Shown: positions 1-8,650, numbered from the stretch's first letter. The stretch is DNA of 50,911 nucleotides from an uncultured Oscillospiraceae bacterium (GCA_934565415.1 CAKTHQ010000015.1:1-50911); one strand, 5' to 3'. The notes: generated from the sequence alone by a model not told the origin. Program-made: numbers and translations.

Positions 1-119
1 CCCTTCAGAGCCAGATACTTGGTGATAGCGGCGGTCAGAGTGGTCTTGCCGTGGTCAACATGGCCGATGGTGCCAATGTTAACATGGGGCTTATTTCTTT
101 CAAACTTCTGCTTTGCCAT
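1..119 (-). CDS. tuf: Elongation factor Tu, N-terminal part (cut by window edge)
   Basis: EF-Tu carries aminoacyl-tRNA to the ribosome as a GTP complex. Only the first 39 codons are present; the gene runs off the left edge. The product begins [20 protein letters not shown] and continues with the G1 loop GHVDHGKTT, which is diagnostic of EF-Tu and differs from EF-G (AHIDAGKTT). The ATG follows an AGGAGG ribosome site at a normal distance. It is the last gene of the str operon, 129 bp after fusA. That gap is wide for an operon and carries a strong inverted repeat and a possible promoter of its own. Certain as to family. Confidence 0.97.
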   Translation of the reverse strand, partial: MAKQKFERNKPHVNIGTIGHVDHGKTTLTAAITKYLALK

Positions 120-172
120 TTGAAATATTCCTCCTGTTAAAATGAATATTATTAAATACAGCTTTGGCGATA

Positions 173-223
173 TGTGTTTCCGCACATCAAGTACACTATA
201 CTATAAAATGTGCGGAAACACAA
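173..223 (-). promoter_or_regulatory. 14-bp inverted repeat with overlapping possible promoter, tuf leader
   Basis: TGTGTTTCCGCACA at 173-186 is the exact reverse complement of TGTGCGGAAACACA at 209-222, so the fusA-tuf gap can fold into a 14-bp stem with a 22-nt loop. On the minus strand a possible promoter overlaps it: TTGTGT (218-223), 17 bp, TATAGT (195-200). There is no U-tract after the stem, so it does not look like a simple terminator. It may be an operator, an RNA-processing site or a pause/attenuator giving tuf expression separate from fusA. The repeat is certain; its role is inferred. Confidence 0.6.
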
Positions 224-248
224 GAGAAATTTTCGACTTTACGAAAAA

Positions 249-2327
249 TTAATCTCTGGAACGGGCCTTGATGAGCTCGTCGGTCTTGCTCTTGGGCAGC
301 TCGGCATTGTGGCTGGGCTCCATGGAGTAGTTGCCGCGGCCCTGGGTCTTGGAACGCAGGTCGGTAGCGTAGCCAAACATCTCGGCCAGAGGAACGTTGG
401 CGTCGATCTGGACAGCACCGGTACGGGTGATCTGGCCCAGGATGTTGCCGCGGCGAGCAGTGATGTCACCGATAACGGTGCCCATGTACTCATCGGGAAC
501 AGTGACAGAAACCTTCATGATGGGCTCCAGGATGGTGGGGTTGGCTTTCCGGCAGGCTTCCTTGAAGGCCATGGAACCGGCGATCTTAAATGCCATTTCG
601 GAGGAGTCGACCTCGTGATAAGAGCCATCGTACAGGGTGACCTTTACATCCACAACGGGGTAGCCGGCCAGAACACCGGCCTCCATCGCGCCCTGGATAC
701 CGGCGTCAACGGCAGGAATGTATTCCTTGGGGATGGCGCCGCCAACAACGGCGTTGATGAACTCATAACCCTTGCCGGGCTCGTTGGGCTCCACATGGAT
801 CTTAACGTGACCGTACTGGCCCTTACCGCCGGACTGACGGGCGTACTTGGTTTCCTGATCCACAGCCTTGCGGATGGTCTCCTTGTAGGAAACCTGAGGT
901 GCGCCAACGTTGGCTTCCACCTTGAACTCGCGGAGCAGACGGTCCACGATGATTTCCAGGTGCAACTCGCCCATACCGGCGATGATGGTCTGGCCGGTTT
1001 CCTTGTTGGTGTAGGTCCGGAAGGTGGGGTCTTCTTCAGCCAGCTTGCTCAGAGCAATGCCCATCTTTTCCTGACCGGCCTTGGTCTTGGGCTCGATGGC
1101 GACCTCGATAACGGGATCGGGGAAGACCATGGACTCCAGGATGATGGGGTGGTTCTCATCGCAGAAGGTATCGCCGGTGGTGGTGTTCTTCACACCGACA
1201 GCGGCGGCGATGTCACCGGCATAAACCATGTCGATGTCTTCGCGGTGGTTGGCGTGCATCTGCAGGATACGGCCCAGGCGCTCCTTGGTGCCCTTGGTGC
1301 AGTTCAGAACGGTGCTGCCCTTTTCCAGGGTACCGGAGTACACGCGGAAGTAGCACAGCTTACCAACGTAGGGGTCGGTAGCGATCTTGAAAGCCAGAGC
1401 GGAGAAGGGGGCGTCGTCGGAAGCGGGACGGAAGTCCTCTTCCTCGGTCTCGGGGTTCACGCCCTTGATGCCCTTCTTATCCAGAGGAGAGGGCATATAG
1501 TCAACAACTGCGTCCAGGACTTCCTGAACACCCTTGTTCTTGTAAGAAGTACCGCACACAACGGGAACCATCTCGTTGGCGATGGTGGCACGACGGATCA
1601 CGGCCTTGATTTCGGGGACGGTGATCTCCTCACCCTCCAGGTACTTCATGGCCAGGTCGTCATCCAGAGCGGTGACGGCATCCATCAGCTTCTCGTGGTA
1701 CTCTTCAGCCAGGTCCACCATGTCCTCGGGGATATCCTCCACGCGAACATCCTTGCCCAGCTCATCATAGAAGACATTTGCCTTCATGGTCAGCAGGTCG
1801 ATGTTGCCGCGGAAGAAAGCCTCGGAGCCGATGGGCAGCTGGATGGCAACGGCGTTGCACTTCAGCCGCTCGTCGATCATCTGCATAACTCTGTAGAAGT
1901 CGGCGCCCATGATGTCCATCTTGTTGACGTAGATCATACGGGGGACCTTGTACTCGTCGGCCTGACGCCAAACGGTCTCGGTCTGGGGCTCAACACCGCC
2001 CTTGGCGCACAGAACGGTAACAGCGCCGTCCAGAACACGCAGGGAGCGCTCCACCTCGACGGTGAAGTCCACATGGCCCGGGGTATCGATGATGTTCAGC
2101 CGGCAGCCCTTCCAGAAGCAGGTAGTAGCAGCGGAAGTGATGGTGATGCCGCGCTCCTGCTCCTGGGCCATCCAGTCCATGGTAGCGGAGCCGTCGTGGG
2201 TCTCACCGATCTTGTAGTTACGGCCGGTGTAGAACAGGATACGCTCGGTAGTAGTGGTCTTACCGGCATCGATGTGAGCCATGATGCCGAAGTTTCTGGT
2301 ATTTTCCAGGGAATACTGTCTAGGCAT
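249..2327 (-). CDS. fusA: Elongation factor G
   Basis: Translocation GTPase that moves tRNA and mRNA through the ribosome. The 692-aa product has normal EF-G length and starts [16 protein letters not shown]. The GTPase motifs are intact: G1 AHIDAGKTT, the switch segment [10 protein letters not shown]3 DTPGHVDF and G4 NKMD. The later EF-G domains II-V follow, with the conserved [12 protein letters not shown] stretch of domain IV. The start is set by GGAGA seven bases upstream. It lies 15 bp after rpsG. A second, divergent EF-G-like gene occurs at 14869-16932, so this copy is taken as the housekeeping one because of its str-operon position and canonical G1. Confidence 0.98.
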   Translation of the reverse strand: MPRQYSLENTRNFGIMAHIDAGKTTTTERILFYTGRNYKIGETHDGSATMDWMAQEQERGITITSAATTCFWKGCRLNIIDTPGHVDFTVEVERSLRVLDGAVTVLCAKGGVEPQTETVWRQADEYKVPRMIYVNKMDIMGADFYRVMQMIDERLKCNAVAIQLPIGSEAFFRGNIDLLTMKANVFYDELGKDVRVEDIPEDMVDLAEEYHEKLMDAVTALDDDLAMKYLEGEEITVPEIKAVIRRATIANEMVPVVCGTSYKNKGVQEVLDAVVDYMPSPLDKKGIKGVNPETEEEDFRPASDDAPFSALAFKIATDPYVGKLCYFRVYSGTLEKGSTVLNCTKGTKERLGRILQMHANHREDIDMVYAGDIAAAVGVKNTTTGDTFCDENHPIILESMVFPDPVIEVAIEPKTKAGQEKMGIALSKLAEEDPTFRTYTNKETGQTIIAGMGELHLEIIVDRLLREFKVEANVGAPQVSYKETIRKAVDQETKYARQSGGKGQYGHVKIHVEPNEPGKGYEFINAVVGGAIPKEYIPAVDAGIQGAMEAGVLAGYPVVDVKVTLYDGSYHEVDSSEMAFKIAGSMAFKEACRKANPTILEPIMKVSVTVPDEYMGTVIGDITARRGNILGQITRTGAVQIDANVPLAEMFGYATDLRSKTQGRGNYSMEPSHNAELPKSKTDELIKARSRD

Positions 2328-2342
2328 TGATTCTCTCCTTGA

Positions 2343-2813
2343 TTACCAGCGGAAATGTGCGAAAGCCTTGTTGGCTTCGGCCATCTTGTGGACATCCTCG
2401 CGCTTCTTCACGGATGCGCCGGTGTTGTTGGCAGCGTCCATGATCTCGGCGGCCAGGCGCTCCTTCATGGTGTTCTCGCTGCGGCTGCGGCTGTACAGGG
2501 TGATCCACCGCAGACCCAGGGTCTGACGGCGGTCGGGCCGAACTTCGATAGGCACCTGGTAGGTGGCGCCGCCGACGCGGCGAGCCTTCAGCTCCACGGC
2601 GGGCATAATGTTTTCCATAGCCTGCTGGAAGACTTCCAGGCCGTTCTTACCGGTCTTGTTCTCGACGATTTCGAAAGCACCATACACGACCTTCTGGGCA
2701 ACACCCTTCTTGCCGTCCAGCATGATGCTGTTTACGAGCTTGGTAACCAGAACGGAATTGTAATTAGGATCCGGAAGGACCTCTCTCTTGGGAACATTAC
2801 CTCTTCTGGGCAC
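2343..2813 (-). CDS. rpsG: 30S ribosomal protein S7 (GTG start)
   Basis: Primary 16S rRNA-binding protein of the small-subunit head. The 156-aa product [18 protein letters not shown]... matches the family's usual length and its MPRRG N-terminus if translation begins at the GTG at 2813. An ATG 18 bases upstream is in frame, but the codons between the two (AAG GAG GGA AGC AAA) contain the ribosome site AAGGAGGG, spaced correctly for the GTG. The upstream ATG is therefore part of the leader. Other S7 features include LDGKKGVAQ, the [11 protein letters not shown] segment and the C-terminal KAFAHFRW. It sits between rpsL and fusA. Confidence 0.96.
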   Translation of the reverse strand: MPRRGNVPKREVLPDPNYNSVLVTKLVNSIMLDGKKGVAQKVVYGAFEIVENKTGKNGLEVFQQAMENIMPAVELKARRVGGATYQVPIEVRPDRRQTLGLRWITLYSRSRSENTMKERLAAEIMDAANNTGASVKKREDVHKMAEANKAFAHFRW

Positions 2814-2831
2814 TTTGCTTCCCTCCTTCAT

Positions 2832-2969
2832 AATATAATGATTTCATCGGTACTCGAAAGTAGCACTTTCGTTGTGCCTGCCAGAGGTTTATATCTATAT
2901 ATAAAACGCTGGCAAGGCCTTGCCTTGCGAAAGGGCGTAGGGGTAGTTTAAGTTGGGTTACAAAAAGAA
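2832..2969 (-). promoter_or_regulatory. rpsL-rpsG spacer with dyad symmetries
   Basis: This 138-bp spacer is long for two ribosomal genes in one operon. It contains the perfect 14-bp palindrome GGCAAGGCCTTGCC (2911-2924), and TGCCAG (2879-2884) can pair with CTGGCA (2909-2914) across an AT-rich loop. In E. coli the S7 repressor target lies in the equivalent spacer, so an autoregulatory RNA is possible here. No U-tract follows either stem. The structures are visible; S7 binding is only an analogy. Confidence 0.4.
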
Positions 2970-3395
2970 TTACTTCTTCTTGCCGGCCTTGGGACGCTTC
3001 GCACCGTACTTGGAACGGGACTGCATCCGATTCTGCACGCCCTGGGTATCCAGAGTACCACGGATGATGTGGTAACGAACGCCAGGCAGGTCCTTAACAC
3101 GGCCGCCGCGGATCAGAACCACGGAGTGCTCCTGCAGGTTGTGGCCGACGCCGGGGATGTAAGCGGAAACTTCCATACCGTTGGTCAGACGCACACGGGC
3201 GATCTTACGAAGTGCAGAGTTAGGCTTCTTGGGGGTGGTGGTACGAACGGCAGTGCAAACGCCGCGCTTCTGGGGGGAAGGCAGGTTGGTAGCCTTGTTC
3301 TCCAGAGTGTTCAGACCTCTCTGCAGAGCGGGAGCGGTGGACTTGTAGGTAGCAGCCTTACGGCCGTTCTTCACCAGCTGGTTAAAAGTAGGCAT
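2970..3395 (-). CDS. rpsL: 30S ribosomal protein S12
   Basis: Decoding-centre protein of the small subunit. The 141-aa product begins [13 protein letters not shown] and contains the conserved [13 protein letters not shown] and [13 protein letters not shown] segments that include the two lysine regions associated with streptomycin response. It carries the longer N-terminal spacer (about residues 20-47) found in many Gram-positive S12 proteins, and ends in a basic tail [14 protein letters not shown] lies five bases before the ATG. The gene follows the L7Ae-like gene by 71 bp and precedes rpsG. Confidence 0.98.
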   Translation of the reverse strand: MPTFNQLVKNGRKAATYKSTAPALQRGLNTLENKATNLPSPQKRGVCTAVRTTTPKKPNSALRKIARVRLTNGMEVSAYIPGVGHNLQEHSVVLIRGGRVKDLPGVRYHIIRGTLDTQGVQNRMQSRSKYGAKRPKAGKKK

Positions 3396-3466
3396 CTAAT
3401 TTCTCCTTTCTTTTATTCTCGCCGCTTGGCGGGCAATTTATTCTACGGATAAAATCCGGTAGAACC

Positions 3467-3751
3467 TTACTCTTCGGCAGTTCCTGCCGCGGCGGCACCC
3501 ACTTCGATGCCGCAGATCTGGCCCAGCTCCGCCTTTGTGCGGACCCAGACCGGCTGGATATTTGCCTTCGCGCAGAGCTCCGCAATGGGCTCCGTCACAT
3601 TGGGATCAGCGTTTTCCGCCAGATAGACCGTTTTGACGGCCCCGGCCAGCAGTCCTTTTTTCAGCTGCCTGGCACCGACCAGGAGCTTGCTCCCGGCCAA
3701 ATTCGGCTGTACGCCGCAATTCGGTATTCTACATACTTTTTTCATATCCAT
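3467..3751 (-). CDS. L7Ae/L30e-family RNA-binding protein (start uncertain)
   Basis: Small kink-turn RNA-binding protein of the type that precedes rpsL in many Firmicutes. The core reads LLVGARQLKKGLLAGAV, then ENADPNVTEPIAELC, then LGQICGIEVGAAAAG, as in YbxF/L7Ae proteins. The frame is open further upstream to 3814, but a consensus promoter lies inside that stretch (3762-3789), so translation cannot begin there. With the -10 box ending at 3762, the first available ATG (3751) would be almost at the transcript start; a second ATG is at 3745. Neither has a clear ribosome site. The family core begins only about 20 residues later, so a still later non-ATG start is possible. rpoBC is not upstream as it is in Bacillus. 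Confidence 0.85.
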   Translation of the reverse strand: MDMKKVCRIPNCGVQPNLAGSKLLVGARQLKKGLLAGAVKTVYLAENADPNVTEPIAELCAKANIQPVWVRTKAELGQICGIEVGAAAAGTAEE

Positions 3752-3761
3752 ACAAAACTGT

Positions 3762-3789
3762 ATTATACCCAAAATTTCCGGATTGTCAA
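3762..3789 (-). promoter_or_regulatory. Consensus promoter of the str operon
   Basis: TTGACA (3784-3789), a 16-bp spacer and TATAAT (3762-3767) read on the minus strand, both boxes perfect. Transcription should begin near 3755, only a few bases before the first ATG of the L7Ae-like gene. This implies a very short or absent 5' leader and a transcript through rpsL, rpsG, fusA and possibly tuf. Confidence 0.85.
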
Positions 3790-3867
3790 TAAAATTTCCA
3801 AAATAAAGTTTCACAAAACCAAGTTTTTTCCCGGGCAGTTTTTGACTTTTCAGACAAGGAGCCGTAA

Positions 3868-4377
3868 ATGCTCTCCGCAGGCGAACAGATTTTTCAAAGC
3901 ATTCTGCTCAACGCCAGAATGCGGGATGCCGCTTCTACCACCGCGCCCCAATGGGTAAATGCCTTTTTGAGTAACTCAGAACCCTCTGCTCTGGTCTGGC
4001 TCATGAACCTGCTGCAAACTCTCATCTACGGTGGCCTGGTCCTCTGGGCCTGGGTACCCACCCACGAAAAGCGAAAGCCCCAGGAAGACCTTTTGGCGGT
4101 GATCCTTGTCGGCGGCTTCGTTTTCCACACCTTTTGGGAGACCAAGAGTCAATATACCCTGCTTTATGTTGTATTGGTTCTCCCTCTGGCTCTGCTTGGC
4201 TATAAGCGGCTGGCCCTTTTGGCGCAGGACAGGGACGCCAAGGCCCTGTGGCAATCCCCTGCGGGGAAGCTTCGTTTTCTGATGCCGGTGCTTCTGATGG
4301 TGCTGGCGATGGTGCTTTCGGCGGTGCTGGCCGCTCCTCTGAACGCCGCTCTGCAGAAACTGATGCAGACGGTCTGA
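3868..4377 (+). CDS. Multi-spanning membrane protein resembling the C-terminal part of a lipid-linked-sugar glycosyltransferase
   Basis: The 169-aa product has at least three hydrophobic helices (about residues 48-66, 76-112 and 136-160). The HTFWETKSQY stretch between helices resembles the C-terminal signature WE(A/T)KSQY that I associate with large PMT/ArnT-like membrane glycosyltransferases of Clostridia. Those proteins are about three times longer, and no N-terminal part exists upstream: an in-frame TAA sits directly before the ATG, and the str-operon promoter lies behind it. AAGGAG precedes the ATG at good spacing, so the fragment may still be translated. It may be a degraded remnant or a stand-alone small protein. 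Family assignment is from motif memory only. Confidence 0.6.
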   Translation: MLSAGEQIFQSILLNARMRDAASTTAPQWVNAFLSNSEPSALVWLMNLLQTLIYGGLVLWAWVPTHEKRKPQEDLLAVILVGGFVFHTFWETKSQYTLLYVVLVLPLALLGYKRLALLAQDRDAKALWQSPAGKLRFLMPVLLMVLAMVLSAVLAAPLNAALQKLMQTV

Positions 4378-4387
4378 AATTTTTCTT

Positions 4388-4430
4388 CCCGAAGAGTTTG
4401 CAAAAAGCTGCACAACTCTTCGGGCTTTTG
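4388..4430 (+). terminator. Intrinsic terminator
   Basis: A perfect 11-bp stem, CCCGAAGAGTT (4388-4398) with AACTCTTCGGG (4414-4424), is followed by CTTTTG. It ends the transcript of the membrane-protein gene. Confidence 0.8.
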
Positions 4431-4502
4431 CTGCGCTTTCGATTGGTATCCCTAGACAATCCATCTAAAATATCAAAAAGTCCAAAATACTTTTCTGGCA
4501 AG

Positions 4503-4534
4503 GATTGACAATCCTCCGGCATCTGATTATAATG
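4503..4534 (+). promoter_or_regulatory. Consensus promoter of the ABC importer, with dyad over the -35 box
   Basis: TTGACA (4506-4511), exactly 17 bp, and TATAAT (4529-4534) form a perfect sigma-A promoter for the importer operon. The -35 box sits inside the dyad GGATTG-A-CAATCC (4503-4515), a possible operator half-site pair. The promoter is clear; the operator is speculative. Confidence 0.85.
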
Positions 4535-4587
4535 AATCCAGTTCCATCCGGGGCGTGCCCGGGATTTTAACAAACGGAGGAATCGAT

Positions 4588-5772
4588 ATGAAAAAGTATT
4601 TGGCAATGCTTCTGGCGCTTGTCATGGTCCTGTCTCTGGCTGCCTGCGGCGGCTCCAGCCAGGCACCTGCCGCCACCACCGCAGCCCCTGCCGGCGATAC
4701 CGCTGCCGCTGCAGAGGCTCCCAAGTCCGATAGCCAGTATCCCAGCTATTTCGACGGCATGGAGGATCTGATCGCCGCTGCCCAGGCAGAGGGCGAGCTG
4801 ACCGTCTACGGCTCCTGCGAAGAAGAGTACCTGGCCGCCGCCTGCGAGCACTTCCAGGAGGTCTTCGGCATCAAGGTCAATTATCAGCGTCTGTCCACCG
4901 GTGAGGTCCAGGCCAAGATTGAAGAAGAGAACGGCAACCCCTCCGGCGATGTCTGGTTCGGCGGCACCACCGACCCCTACAATGTCTGCGCTGCCAAGGG
5001 CCTGCTGGAAAGCTACGATGCCAAGAACGCTTCTCACCTGATCAGCGATATGTACAAGGATGCAAACGGTCAGTGGTACGGCATCTACAAGGGCATCCTG
5101 GGCTTTATGGTCAACACCGGTGAGCTGACCCGGCTGAACCTGGAAGCTCCCGCCGACTGGGCGGACCTCTTGAAGCCTGAGTATCAGGGTCTCATCTGGC
5201 TGTCCAACTACAATACCGCCGGTACCGCCAAGCTGGTCATCAACACCATGATCCAGAAGTACGGCCACGACGAGGGCATCCGGTACCTGGTAGACCTGGA
5301 TAAGAACATCGAGGTTTACACCAAGTCCGGCTCCGGCCCCTCCAAGAACGTGGGCACCGGCGAGTGCGTCATCGGCATCGGCTTCCTGCATGACGGCATT
5401 ACCCAGATTGTGGACAACGGCTACACCAACGTGGAGCTGGTTATCCCCTCCAGCGGCACCTCCTTCGAGGTTGGCGCCACCGCCATCTTCAAGGGCGCTG
5501 CCCATCCCAATGCCGCCAAGCTGTGGATTGAATATGCTCTGTCCCCCGAGTGCGTGAACCTGGCTGCCAACAACGGCTCTTACCAGTTCCTGGTCATCGA
5601 CAACGCCACCCAGCCCGAGGTTGCCATGCAGTTCGGCCTGGATCCCGACAACGTAATGGACTACGACTTTGAGGATGCCAAGCAGAACATCGGTACCTAT
5701 GTGGAAGAGGTTATGGCTGCTCTGAATGCCGGCGGTGCCGACACCGGTGCAGACCGCTTCAAGACCGAGTAA
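4588..5772 (+). CDS. ABC transporter substrate-binding lipoprotein, AfuA/FbpA-like family
   Basis: Membrane-anchored receptor of the adjacent importer. The start at 4588 (MKKYLAMLLALVMVL) is chosen over an in-frame ATG 33 bases upstream because GGAGGA precedes it and a signal peptide begins there. The lipobox LAAC places the acylated cysteine at about residue 21, followed by an Ala/Pro/Thr-rich linker. The mature domain begins LTVYGSCEEEYL and has the hinge-type GDVWFGGTTD segment, as in iron, 2-aminoethylphosphonate and related family-1 binding proteins. Length 394 aa is normal for a linker-bearing lipoprotein. The ligand cannot be read: ferric iron is a possibility from family resemblance, but a tyrosine pair for iron was not confirmed. 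Confidence 0.9.
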   Translation: MKKYLAMLLALVMVLSLAACGGSSQAPAATTAAPAGDTAAAAEAPKSDSQYPSYFDGMEDLIAAAQAEGELTVYGSCEEEYLAAACEHFQEVFGIKVNYQRLSTGEVQAKIEEENGNPSGDVWFGGTTDPYNVCAAKGLLESYDAKNASHLISDMYKDANGQWYGIYKGILGFMVNTGELTRLNLEAPADWADLLKPEYQGLIWLSNYNTAGTAKLVINTMIQKYGHDEGIRYLVDLDKNIEVYTKSGSGPSKNVGTGECVIGIGFLHDGITQIVDNGYTNVELVIPSSGTSFEVGATAIFKGAAHPNAAKLWIEYALSPECVNLAANNGSYQFLVIDNATQPEVAMQFGLDPDNVMDYDFEDAKQNIGTYVEEVMAALNAGGADTGADRFKTE

Positions 5773-5792
5773 GCATTACCCTATCGCCAACG

Positions 5793-5824
5793 GGAGGCGG
5801 CGGCAAAAGCCGCCGCCTCCTTTG
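5793..5824 (+). terminator. Intercistronic hairpin after the binding-protein gene
   Basis: A perfect 12-bp GC-rich stem, GGAGGCGGCGGC (5793-5804) and GCCGCCGCCTCC (5809-5820) with an AAAA loop, is followed by TTTGTTTA. It probably terminates most transcripts, or protects the upstream mRNA, so the binding protein is made in excess over the permease and ATPase. Confidence 0.75.
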
Positions 5825-5857
5825 TTTATAGAAAAACGTTAGGAGGGATCGACGCCT

Positions 5858-7570
5858 ATGGCAACCACCCAAAGCGCGGCGCTGGACCGAAAAAAACTGA
5901 TGGCCGACCCCATCATGATGACCACCATTGTGGTCCTGATCGCATTTTTAACCCTGTTTATTCTCTATCCCCTGGCAATTCTGCTGGTGGATAGTCTGGT
6001 GGGAGACGGCAGCTTCGGCATCAGCGTCTTCCAGCGCATTTTCGCCATACCATCCTTTACCCGGGCCATTACCAATACCCTGAAGGTGGGCTTCCTGGTG
6101 GGCATCCTCTCCACCCTGGTAGGGCTCCTGTTTGCCTATGTGGAAGTATATGTGAAAATGGACAAGTTCGTAGGCGGGCTTTTTAAAGTGGTTTCCATGC
6201 TGCCTGTGGTGTCGCCTCCCTTTGTATTGAGCCTATCCATGATTATGCTCTTCGGCAAGGCCGGTATCATCACCCGGTTCCTGCTGAAAATTTACGACAA
6301 CAGTGTATACGGCTTCTGGGGCATCGCAATTGTTCAAACCCTGACCTTCTTCCCGGTGTGCTACATGATGCTGAAGGGCCTGCTGAAAAACATTGATCCC
6401 TCCCTGGAGGAGGCCGCCCGGGATATGGGCGCTTCCCGCTGGAAGGTGTTTACCAGCGTCACTCTGCCCCTGATGCTGCCGGGTCTGGGCAATGCCTTTT
6501 TGGTGACCTTTATTGAGTCCATCGCCGATTTTGCCAACCCCATGATTATCGGCGGCTCCTACGATACCCTGGCCACCACCATCTACCTGCAGATTACCGG
6601 TGCCTATGATAAGGCCGGTGCCGCCGCTATGGCCGTAGTGCTGCTGTGCATTACCCTGTGTATGTTCGCCGTACAGAAATACTACCTGGAGCGCAAAACC
6701 GCAGCTACCCTGACGGGCAAAGCATCCCGAGCCAGAATGCTGATTACGGACAAGAGCGTCAAGGTACCCCTGACGGTGCTGTGTGCCCTGGTTGCCCTGT
6801 TTGTTATCCTCATGTACCTGTGCGTTCCCATTGGCGCCTGCTTCCCCACCTGGGGCTTTAAGTTCTTCCCCCTGACAGGCAAGTGGTTCCAGCTGGTATT
6901 CAGCCGCTACCATGGCCTCCAGGCCTTCCGGGATTCCTTTATTCTCAGCCTGATTTCCGCCCCCATTACGGCGCTGCTCAGCATGATTATTTCCTACCTG
7001 GTGGTCAAGCGGAACTTCAAGACCAAAGGCTTTATCGAGGCCGTCTCCATGCTGGCGATGGCCGTGCCCGGTACCGTTCTGGGCGTTGGCTATATCCGTG
7101 GCTTCTCCGGCGGCCTGTTCCATACGGGGCTGATGCAGGGCCTGTACGGCACTGCCGGAATCCTCATTATCGTCTTTGTTGTCCGCTCCCTGCCCACCGG
7201 CACCCGCAGCGGCATTTCCGCCCTGCGGCAGATCGACAAATCCATCGAAGAGTCCGCCTACGATATGGGTGCCGACAGCTTCCGGGTCTTTTTGACGGTG
7301 ACCCTGCCCCTGATCAAGGATTCCTTCCTCAGCGGCCTTGTCACGGCTTTCGTCCGCAGCATCACCGCCATCTCCGCCATCATTCTGCTGGTGACGCCCC
7401 AGTTCCTGCTCATCACCGTGCAGATCAACGAGTTTGCAGAAAAGGGCTCCTACAGCCTGGCCTGCGCCTTTGCCACCATCCTCATCGGCATCACCTACGG
7501 CAGTGTGCTGCTCATGAACCTGGTGACCAAGTACTTCGGCACCAGCAGAAAAATCAAGGAGGGCAAGTAA
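5858..7570 (+). CDS. ABC transporter permease, fused double-domain (FbpB-like)
   Basis: Inner-membrane channel of the importer. At 570 aa it holds two complete permease units in one chain, as in FbpB/AfuB-type systems. Each unit has an ATPase-contact loop: EEAARDMGASRWKVF near residue 184 and EESAYDMGADSFRVF near residue 465. About twelve hydrophobic helices are visible, beginning around residues 20-45. GGAGGG precedes the ATG. It lies after the intercistronic hairpin and three bases before the ATPase gene. The fused architecture supports an iron/thiamine/phosphonate-type importer rather than a maltose type. Confidence 0.93.
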   Translation: MATTQSAALDRKKLMADPIMMTTIVVLIAFLTLFILYPLAILLVDSLVGDGSFGISVFQRIFAIPSFTRAITNTLKVGFLVGILSTLVGLLFAYVEVYVKMDKFVGGLFKVVSMLPVVSPPFVLSLSMIMLFGKAGIITRFLLKIYDNSVYGFWGIAIVQTLTFFPVCYMMLKGLLKNIDPSLEEAARDMGASRWKVFTSVTLPLMLPGLGNAFLVTFIESIADFANPMIIGGSYDTLATTIYLQITGAYDKAGAAAMAVVLLCITLCMFAVQKYYLERKTAATLTGKASRARMLITDKSVKVPLTVLCALVALFVILMYLCVPIGACFPTWGFKFFPLTGKWFQLVFSRYHGLQAFRDSFILSLISAPITALLSMIISYLVVKRNFKTKGFIEAVSMLAMAVPGTVLGVGYIRGFSGGLFHTGLMQGLYGTAGILIIVFVVRSLPTGTRSGISALRQIDKSIEESAYDMGADSFRVFLTVTLPLIKDSFLSGLVTAFVRSITAISAIILLVTPQFLLITVQINEFAEKGSYSLACAFATILIGITYGSVLLMNLVTKYFGTSRKIKEGK

Positions 7571-7573
7571 GCC

Positions 7574-8650
7574 ATGGAAAAAGTAAAAAAAGGTGTGCGC
7601 CTGGAGCACATTTCCAAAATCTATCAGGACCCCAAAACCGGCAAGGACTTCTATGCCGTCAAGGACAATTCCCTGACCATTGAGCCCGGCGAATTCGTTA
7701 CCCTGCTGGGCCCCTCCGGCTGCGGCAAAACCACCACCCTGCGGATGATTGCCGGCTTTGAAAGCCCGGACGAGGGTGAAATCTACCTGGGGGACCAGCC
7801 AATCAACGCCCTGACCCCCAACAAGCGGGATACGGCTATGGTGTTCCAGAGCTACGCATTGCTGCCCCACTACAATGTTTTTGACAACGTGGCCTACGGC
7901 TTAAAGCTGCGCCATGTACCCAAGGAAGAAATCAAGGCCCGGGTCATGAAGATTCTGGACCTGGTAGAGCTCACCGGCATGGAGGGCCGTATGACCAACC
8001 AGCTTTCCGGCGGCCAGCAGCAGCGGGTGGCTTTGGCCCGTGCCCTGGTGATTGAGCCCAGCGTCCTGCTCTTCGACGAGCCCCTTTCCAACCTGGACGC
8101 CAAGCTCCGGGTAACCATGCGGACCGAAATCCGCCGCATCCAGCAGGAGGTGGGCATCACTGCCATTTACGTTACCCACGACCAGAGCGAAGCCATGGCC
8201 CTGTCGGACCGGATCATCATCATGCGCTCCGGCGTGGTGGAGCAAATCGGTTCCCCCCAGGAAATTTACTATCATCCCGTCAACGAATTCGTAGCCGACT
8301 TCATCGGAGAAGCTAACTTCCTGAAAGGGCGCTTAGAAGCACTGGACGGGAACCGGGCCAAAATCAACATTGCCGGGGACATCTGCCGTGTGGAGGCCCA
8401 GCCCGGGATGCAGGTGGGGCGTAACTACACCATCGTCCTGCGGCCGGAGGCAGCCTCCCTTGCAGAAAGCGGCGGTCTTCCCTGCAAGGTGGTCCTTTCC
8501 TGCTTCATGGGCAGCTATCAGAACTACCATGTAATGGTAGGCGACACCCTTGTAAAGCTGACGGACCCCAACCCCAAAAACAAGCGCATCTACCAGGTCG
8601 GCGACACCTGCCGCCTGGTCTTCGACCCCGAAAGCGTCCATGTCCTGTAA
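7574..8650 (+). CDS. ABC transporter ATP-binding protein (FbpC/PotA-like)
   Basis: Energises the importer. The 358-aa product has Walker A GPSGCGKTT (about residue 46), Q-loop VFQSYALLPH, signature LSGGQQQRVALARAL (about 144), Walker B VLLFDEPLSNLDA (about 164) and the H-loop YVTHDQSEAMAL (about 200). A C-terminal TOBE-type region of about 120 residues follows. That length and the ALLPHYNVFDNVAYGL run are typical of iron, sulfate, spermidine or 2-aminoethylphosphonate importers. It is nearly contiguous with the permease gene and ends at a strong terminator. Confidence 0.94.
   Translation: MEKVKKGVRLEHISKIYQDPKTGKDFYAVKDNSLTIEPGEFVTLLGPSGCGKTTTLRMIAGFESPDEGEIYLGDQPINALTPNKRDTAMVFQSYALLPHYNVFDNVAYGLKLRHVPKEEIKARVMKILDLVELTGMEGRMTNQLSGGQQQRVALARALVIEPSVLLFDEPLSNLDAKLRVTMRTEIRRIQQEVGITAIYVTHDQSEAMALSDRIIIMRSGVVEQIGSPQEIYYHPVNEFVADFIGEANFLKGRLEALDGNRAKINIAGDICRVEAQPGMQVGRNYTIVLRPEAASLAESGGLPCKVVLSCFMGSYQNYHVMVGDTLVKLTDPNPKNKRIYQVGDTCRLVFDPESVHVL

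Noticed and set aside
210..2330. Long plus-strand frame (over 700 codons) opposite fusA
   Set aside because: It is the antisense shadow of the EF-G gene, caused by strong third-codon bias. The translation is Gly/Leu/Val/His-rich, without motifs or a ribosome site.
4022..4606. Minus-strand frame of 194 codons at 4022-4606
   Set aside because: It runs through a terminator and a consensus promoter of the plus strand and is Pro/Arg/Ser-rich without motifs.
6233..7870. Minus-strand frame of 545 codons opposite the importer permease and ATPase
   Set aside because: Gln/Gly/His-rich shadow spanning two real genes; no start signal.
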